In this document: positions 58,399 to 64,000 of the stretch, piece by piece
Layout: each line of letters begins with the position of its first letter
Numbering within the stretch: the first letter of the stretch is position 1
DNA from: Cephalotus follicularis
Taxonomy: Eukaryota; Streptophyta; Magnoliopsida; Oxalidales; Cephalotaceae
Assembly: GCA_001972305.1 (NCBI GenBank)
Contig: BDDD01002907.1
Coordinates: forward strand, 62,001 to 126,000
Direction: 5' to 3'
Length of the DNA: 64,000 bases
Notes under the pieces: model-generated
Told to the model about the DNA's origin: nothing
Seen by the model: only the letters and a program-made list of their open reading frames with translations
Database searches by the model: none
Position numbers and translations under genes: made by a program

Positions 58399-60109
58399 TA
58401 TATTTTTATATTGTTAGTATAATTGTTATTTTGAATTGTTTGTTTAATTTTATTTTGGCTTATTTTTCTGATTTTGAATCAGGTTCCCATTAGCGACGGA
58501 TGAGGGGAGCTAGTAGGGGGGCTGACTTGCCTCCGTAGGGGGTTGATTCTAGGCCTATTCGGCATATCAGTGCCAATGGGTAAGTAACTAGTAATTTAAG
58601 TACATTTTTTTAGAAGTAACTTATGATGTTTGATTAATTGCAGGTGTTTTGAGGAGATGGATGTAAAGAACACCATAGCGTCCATCATCAAGAGCAGAAT
58701 ACTACAGCCACGGATCACGTGGAGACACTGGCCTAATTTAGAGAAGGAAATACTATGGGAGAAGCTGTTGGTGGGTAAAACTGTTGCAGTTAACAGTCAA
58801 TATTATTCAGGATTTTTTTTATCCTCGTTGTTTGACACTGATGTTTTGTAGGACTGCTTCCAGTTTCTTCCATCTGATGCACACAACAGGCTTCCATTCT
58901 ACAGTTACGTGTAGGAGAATTACCCGAAGTGGATGCGTATCTTTAGGAGGAAGGGAATGACGAGCACTGATGTGCAGCAGATGAGCCCTGAGTGCATGCA
59001 ACATGGACCTACAGAGATACCATGGCCAGTGTGGGATGAAATGGTGAACAAGTGGATGTCTGAGAAATTTCAGGGGCGGGCAGGAACAAATGCTGCCAAT
59101 AGAGCGAACAAAGCACGCACCACTTACACTGGCGGTAGTCACACGATGGAGAGACAGCTTCAGATTGGGGAAAGTAATAAACTTTATTTGTAATTATGGT
59201 GACAAACTTAATTTGTGTTTGAAACTTATTCAAGATAGAATTTGACTTGCAGGAGTCGAAAGGGAAAGACTTTGAGGATGTATTTTACGACACACATTGG
59301 AGGGCGGGAGATGATACTCTTCCACCTCCTATTGTAGTGGAGAGGCTGGCGAGTCGCAAACTGTAATGAATATGGCAATTACCGTTTATATGTTAATCAC
59401 TTAACTGATTAATATTGCATTTCTTTGTAGGAGAAGTACCGGTCTGCTGCCGGGGCGGATACTGGGGAGGGATCCCACCGTACTAGAAAGGCGACTCCCT
59501 TCGATGTTGTGGCATGGACAGAGGCGACTGGAGGTCCGCGGAAGGGCAAGATCCGTGGATTGGGGAACTACATGACTTCCACGAAGATGCTACCACAAGC
59601 ACTTCGAGGTACTCAGTCGGGAGTGGGAAGTCAGAGTCGCCCATTCTGTTCACAGCCAACACAGACTGGCCCAGGGCCGAACGGAGACTCAGCCATGCAA
59701 AAGCAGATGGACTGGATGGAGTCGACGTTGCAGACTTTGATAGCTCAAATGTCACAGTGCATTGGGTCTCAGTCCACACACGCACCATCTGATCAAACTT
59801 CGCCGCGGACTCGGCACCCCTCCTTCGAGGCAACCCTAGACTCGGACGATAGCGATGACAAGTAGTAGTTTGTTGTATTTGACATATTCTAACACTATCT
59901 GTAAACATACTTGACACATTACCCTTTTTATATATATGCTGACAAAGCTTATTTACATTGTTTTGTTAGTTAAGAATGAATGAAATGTGTTTACTGTTGA
60001 GAATTGTGAAATATAAACTGTTACTGTGGCTGCTGCTGAAATGAATTGTAAGTTTTGCTTGGAGTTTAGGGTATAGATTCTGCTGATAGTTCCATCAGCA
60101 GAATCTGCA

Positions 60110-60549
60110 GAATTGCGAGGGCATGGCGAGGGCATAGCAAGGGCTAGGCGAGGGTATTCTGCAGCAAACATACACGGCGAGGGCAAAAACCCTCGCCCTG
60201 CCCTCCCCATGGCGAGGGCATGGCGAGGGTGGCGACGAGTTAAGTAGTTCAAGGAGATGACGGTGAGGGGATGTTGCCCTAGCAATGCCCTTGCCATGGC
60301 GAGGGTATACCGAGGGTAAGGGCCTACCCTCGCCATGGCGAGGGCATTATGGAGAGGGGATCCTGCCTTAGCCATTCCCTCTCCGTGGCGAGGGCAGTTG
60401 ACGGCCAGGGGACTCTACCCTCGTTGTACCCTCGCTGTAAGTGCTGGCGAGGAGGGATTGGGCGAGGGTGTAGTCCCCCTGCTATGCCGTCGTCGTTGAG
60501 TCAACGGCAAGGGGAAGTGCCCTCGCCGATGGCCTATTTTTTAGTAGTG
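60110..60549. repeat. CACTA right subterminal repeats
   Basis: More than 20 GGCGAGGG or CCCTCGCC motifs in both orientations. CCCTCGCCATGGCGAGGG at 60327-60344 is a perfect 18-bp palindrome formed by two head-to-head units. They are the presumed binding sites of the second CACTA protein. Confidence 0.92.
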
Positions 60550-61394
60550 TTAGCCACAAGGCTAAGCAGAACTCCCATGAAACATGAATGCATGTACAAT
60601 GTGCAATATCAATGTGATGTGCACAATATCAATGCATGATATGGTAAATGCATGTATACAATTGGTGATCTGACTATCCATCTGGCACTGGCCCATAACA
60701 GAGCATACGAATAGGATCTATAATAATCAATCAATAGCAGACACTCGGTGGTGATGTATAAAACACCCAATCAATCAATCATATCCTATAGAGCATGTGA
60801 CCTTGGTCAATACAATGTCAATCATTGACAATGATCAATCCCATGGAAGGTATTCTTTCAAAAATGGTGGAAGATCTATCTACTTATCTCAGACTGATTA
60901 GGTCTAGGACTCATAGATCTTCCAGCCTACGGCTAGGTCAATACAATATTGATGAGCTTCTGCCGTCGGGGAGCTACAACCGTCGGGGAGCTACGGCCCT
61001 CAGGGAGCATCAATAGTCAATCAATCAATAATGCTCGTCAGCAAGACAATACAATAAATAAAACAATCGACGAGATAGGTGGACAGAGTCGATAACTTAA
61101 CACGCCGATGTGAATCATAAGGTCGCTCTATAGAATTCATACAATATAATCAATCTGTCAGTACAATGCCAATAAGTGGTGATATCTAAGGGAGAAATGG
61201 GAGTGTGCATCCAGCTTTCCGAACTTAGATTCACTACACTTATGGCTCAAGCAATCATTCAATCAATCAATATGTCAATACAATCATTAAAACTATTGAA
61301 AACTATTTTCAAATTCTTGAATACCTCAAGTGAGGTCCAGGTCAAGCGACAATGTAAAAAGGAGTTGAAAACTAGCTTTAAACCATCAATTTTC

Positions 61395-61745
61395 CAAAAC
61401 AGGGCGGTAGGCATCGACGCTATGGATATACGCATCGACGCTTAACATTCACTTTCAATAATAGGCTGATGGGCGTCAACGTCCTTGGCAGGAGGCGTCG
61501 ACGCGCATCACGTTTTTAAAAACCAGTAGGTTTAGGCGTGACGTAGGCATCGACGCGCATCACCTTTCTATGCACCAATGGGTTTAAGCATTGACGTCCT
61601 TTGGTCAAGGCATCGATGCGTAAACCAAAAACGTTGACATTGAGATGGCTGATATGATTTACGTTGACATTTTTCCTGGGAGAAAGAAATCCCAGGTCGT
61701 AGGCATCAACGCCAAGGATACGCGATGACGCTAACATCAGATAAA
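61395..61745. repeat. Variant TCGA palindrome array in solo Tekay LTR
   Basis: In the position of the other Tekay arrays this copy has GGCATCGACGC, GGCGTCGACGCGCATCAC and GCATCGATGCG units. The flanks changed from GAC...GTC to GC...GC on both sides of the unchanged centre. Confidence 0.85.
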
Positions 61746-62512
61746 ACCCCAGTAAAACAGTTCAAAAGCTCAGGGCGATGTCTGTGCTGGGAAAAACCAG
61801 TTTTTAGTAGAAAAAGTAGTCGATCTCAGGTCAAAATCCAATTTAAAGCTATTCTTTGAAAACCAATGGTTAAAATCACTCCTTTAAGGCTAGTAAAGCT
61901 TGTTACAACCTTCAATTTATGGTTTCAATCTTTCTAGATCAGTTCGATCAAGGATTCCATTTAAAAACCCTTATACCACAATTCAATTCAATACAATCAA
62001 TCAATCATGCTAGCAGTAGGCAATTCAAGTAAAGAAATCCTACCTATAATTTGAGCTTCAACGGCTAAGCTTCCAATCAATCAATGGCTAGAAACACCCC
62101 AAAACCCGTTGTTTTCTTATTCAAGAGGCAGAGAGGGGACTTGCAATTGTTGTTTGTTGCTGGAGGAGCAAACCGGAGCTGCTAAGGAGGAGGAGAAGGG
62201 TTGCTCAGCTGGGAGAGAGAGACAGAGAATGGGAAGGGTAGAGAGAGAAGGGGAAATGAGAGAAATGAGGAGAAATGGCTAAGGGATCGACTTATATAGT
62301 CAATCCGGCCAAAGTTCCAAAACTCATTCCGAATCTCCCGACTATACATGCATATGATCAATACTATAAGCAGTAGGTATAAAAATACCTCAATCCGATA
62401 GCTTTCAATTATCCAATACAGTTCAATACGGTACAATATAGTTCAATACAGTACAATATATGCATGAACAATGCTAAATAGTATAGAAAGGAATTCGGGT
62501 CATTACAATAAC

Positions 62513-62959
62513 TGACTCAAACTTCTTGTACCATTGTCTTAGTGTCTGTTTCAAACCATTAGGACTTTTCTTCAAACTACACACAAAGTCTTCTTTTTCT
62601 GTCATCTTGAAACCCTCTAGTTACTCTATGTATATCTCTTTCTCCAAATTACCATGAAGGAAAGCAGTCTTCACATCCATTTGCTCAATCTTTAAATCAA
62701 GATTTGCTACAAAACGAAGAACCATATGAATGGATGATATGTTCACAACTAGAGAGAATATCTTATCAAATTCAATTCCCTTTGTCTGATTGAATCCCTT
62801 GACCACCAATTTGGCTTTATATCGTGGGCATGAAGAGTGTTCTTATTGCTTTACCTTGTAGACCCACTTGTCCTTCAAATCTCTTATACCCATTGGCAAC
62901 TTTACCAGCTCAAAAATATCATTTTCATGCAATGACTTCATCTCATCTTTCATGGCTTC
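62513..62959 (-). pseudogene. pol: copia pol, continuation of the 34423-36184 element
   Basis: The minus strand reads MKDEMKSLHENDIFELVKLP, KWVYK, VVKGFNQTKGIEFDKIFS, IEQMDVKTAFLHGNLEKEIYIE and QWYKKFESV, the first half of copia reverse transcriptase, in the same order and strand as the part left of 36184. Joining the two at the ataac duplication gives the usual QWYKKF...GYKK transition. A fresh copia LTR cuts it at 62959. Confidence 0.9.
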
Positions 62960-63084
62960 TGTTATCATTAGTATTTACATACAAGTTGGGTTTAACTAAA
63001 AAAGCCCACATCCATGTAATAAGCCTATATATATGGCTTTTCTCTTTAGCATAATACATACACATAAATCATTATTAGTTTACA

Positions 63085-63096
63085 TGGTATCAGAGC
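63085..63096 (+). other. Primer-binding site (initiator tRNA-Met)
   Basis: TGGTATCAGAGC, a perfect 12-base match to the standard plant initiator tRNA-Met complement, directly after the LTR end at 63084. Confidence 0.92.
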
Positions 63097-63702
63097 TTAG
63101 GAGATTCCTTTAACAAAAAAACCAAAAAAAAAACAGAAAATGAAACCCTACCGCGCTGCGCGCCGTCCTCACCCTAGCGTGCTTCTCCACTGTCCTCACC
63201 CTCGCGCTTCCCCATAGATTGACGACGTCCCTCACCCTAGCACACTGTCAGCTCGCCGATCTCGCCGTGCCTCCCAGATCTCGCCGCGCCGTCCTCTACG
63301 ATGTTTCAGTTCTCTGTTTCAAGCGTCGATCATCGTTCTTATCTCGTTTCGTCACCGATCTGGGTTGGAATGGTCATGTACTTTCTGTCTTGGCTCTGTT
63401 TGGCACACATATCCTCTGTTCAGTGCTGATGTGTAACGCCGTGAAGCTGTTCGCCATGGTCGTGCTTTGTGTGTGGTGTTGTTGGCTGCTGGTTTGTCAG
63501 TGGTAATCTGGCTGCAATTGTGACAGTGCTTCTAGTTGGTGTTGTGGGTATGGCCTGGTTTGGTCTCTATGTGTTTGTATTGTGACTGTGCTGCATGAAG
63601 TGTGTTGGTGTGGCTTCATCTAGCTTGTGTTCTGTCGTGATTGTGTGGTGTGCTACTTCCATATTTTAGTGTAGTTTGTGAAGTTTGTCATTGTGAGTGA
63701 AT
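63097..63702 (+). other. Untranslated leader of the short-LTR copia
   Basis: 606 bp between primer site and gag start. The first 200 bp have repeated CACCCTAGC/CGCGCCGTCCTC sequence, later parts are GT-rich. The frames here show no protein resemblance. Confidence 0.6.
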
Positions 63703-64000
63703 ATGTTGCCTTCTCCATCCAAGAATGTCTCAGTGATTTCAAACTCTGTTAGTAACTCACAGAGTGTACTACATGGCCTAACTGGATTACATACCACATT
63801 ACCTAAACTTGATGGTACCAATTATTCCACATGGTCCATGGCAGTCTATACCTATATCGAGGCTAGTAATCACTCTCAGTGGATTGATTCGGCTCCTCCG
63901 ACTGATACTACTGCATTACAGGCTTGGAAGGTCACAGATGCTGGATTACGAACTTTATTATGGGGTTGTATGACAGATTCTATAAAACATCTATTTGTTT
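63703..64000 (+). CDS. gag: copia gag N-terminus (partial, open)
   Basis: The ATG at 63703 starts MLPSPSKNVSVISNSVS, with LPKLDGTNYSTWSMAVYTYIEASN (here the YSTW...AV block of copia gag), WIDSAPPTD and AWKVTDAGLRTLLWG. The frame is open to the last base without a stop, so this may be an intact and relatively young element. Gag forms the particle that packages the element RNA. Confidence 0.85.
   Translation, partial: MLPSPSKNVSVISNSVSNSQSVLHGLTGLHTTLPKLDGTNYSTWSMAVYTYIEASNHSQWIDSAPPTDTTALQAWKVTDAGLRTLLWGCMTDSIKHLFV

Larger units (their letters stand above)
52435..59865 (+). pseudogene. Second CACTA gene, Ptta/En/Spm family (TNPA-like)
   Basis: Approximate exons are 52435-52559 (MPRGVTRSSMPGDST), 58483-58579, 58644-58770 (FEEMDVKNTIASIIK), 58852-59173 (YPKWMRIFRRKGMTS, VWDEMVNKWMSEKFQ), 59253-59363 (KDFEDVFYDTHWRAG) and 59431-59865 (TPFDVVAWTEATGG). 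The block NRANKARTTYTGGSHTM is typical of the Pfam family Plant transposase (Ptta/En/Spm). Such proteins bind the subterminal repeats and assist TNP2. One exon has stops (after FYSYV) and the 59173/59253 junction does not keep phase with the sites chosen, so this copy is probably broken. The first intron holds copia B. Confidence 0.82.
36516..60549. mobile_element. CACTA (En/Spm) DNA transposon, 24.0 kb with nested insertions
   Basis: The left end is CACTACAGGGAAAATAGGC. The right end read inward on the minus strand is CACTACTAAAAAATAGGCC. The 3-bp duplication tta is at 36513-36515 and 60550-60552. Subterminal regions (36540-36710 and 60110-60540) are packed with GGCGAGGG/CCCTCGCC motifs. Inside are a TNP2 transposase pseudogene and a second gene of the Ptta/En/Spm family. 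About 9.5 kb on the left, 1.3 kb in TNP2 and 5.8 kb in the second gene are later retrotransposon insertions, so the original element was roughly 7-8 kb. Confidence 0.95.
36185..62507 (-). mobile_element. Solo Tekay LTR split by a CACTA transposon
   Basis: The LTR pieces are 36185-36512 (begins TGTAACACCTCGC) and 60553-62507 (ends TCATTACA), with one copy of the tta duplicated by the CACTA. The flanking sequence is ataac at 36180-36184 and 62508-62512. No internal Tekay sequence is present, so this is a solo LTR of about 2.3 kb formed by LTR-LTR recombination. It lies inside the pol of the surrounding copia element. Confidence 0.93.
62960..64000 (+). mobile_element. Copia element with a very short LTR, 5' part
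   Basis: A candidate LTR at 62960-63084 (TGTTATCATTAG to TAGTTTACA) is followed directly by TGGTATCAGAGC, a leader and an open gag that runs off the window. The LTR holds a TATA-like CCTATATATATGG near 63035. It is inserted in the pol of an older copia. The other LTR lies beyond the window. Confidence 0.85.

Noticed and set aside
36516-60549. Helitron or captured host gene inside the large element
   Set aside because: The ends are CACTA-type TIRs with a TTA duplication, and every coding stretch inside is transposon-derived. No host exon was recognised.
63219-63506. 95-codon frame after the primer-binding site of the last copia element
   Set aside because: It lies in the untranslated leader before gag. 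Its cysteine/leucine-rich product has no family resemblance, and gag starts later at 63703.

Overview
The window is nuclear DNA of a flowering plant, probably a eudicot. It consists almost entirely of transposable elements nested inside one another. Plant hallmarks are Ty3 elements of the Tekay (chromodomain) and Tat lineages, several Ty1/copia elements primed by initiator tRNA-Met, a CACTA (En/Spm) transposon, and one clean host gene, a RALF peptide hormone precursor. No organism is named because nothing visible fixes the species.

Layout, left to right. 1-2518: 5' LTR and gag start of a Tekay element on the minus strand, running out of the window. 2519-3049: 3' end of a Tat element. 3050-5855: AT-rich, with a foldback MITE at 4390-4792. 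5861-13803: a Tat-like Ty3 element on the minus strand with target duplication gtagt. Its pol is deleted, but it carries an undamaged antisense gene with its own TATA box and two introns. 13809-17695: the host island with the RALF gene. 17696-23487: a Tork-like copia element on the minus strand (duplication attat).

From 23634 to the end is one deep nest. A plus-strand copia (LTR 23634-24381, gag start) is cut by a full-length Tekay element (24526-34115, duplication caaaa). Its gag resumes at 34116-34422 and is cut by a minus-strand copia (3' LTR 34423-35102). That copia's pol is cut by a solo Tekay LTR (36185-62507, duplication ataac). The solo LTR is itself split by a 24.0 kb CACTA transposon (36516-60549, duplication tta). 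The CACTA carries a TNP2 transposase pseudogene and a second, Ptta/En/Spm-type gene. It has received a minus-strand copia (38791-46440), a solo LTR inside TNP2 (48525-49864, duplication gcatg) and a plus-strand copia in an intron of the second gene (52638 to about 58398). After 62512 the interrupted copia pol resumes, until a short-LTR copia (62960 to the window end) cuts it again.

The least expected signal is in the LTRs. At least six unrelated element types carry dense arrays of short palindromes, each family with its own core: GACRTCGAYGTC, GCGTCGACGC, CAGTCGACTG, AGAGC/GCTCT arms, or CCGAGG/CCTCGG hairpins. In five of them the array lies upstream of a TATA box. The Tekay LTRs and a copia LTR share the same 18-bp palindrome form. 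In two related copia elements the motif recurs between pol and an extra downstream gene.
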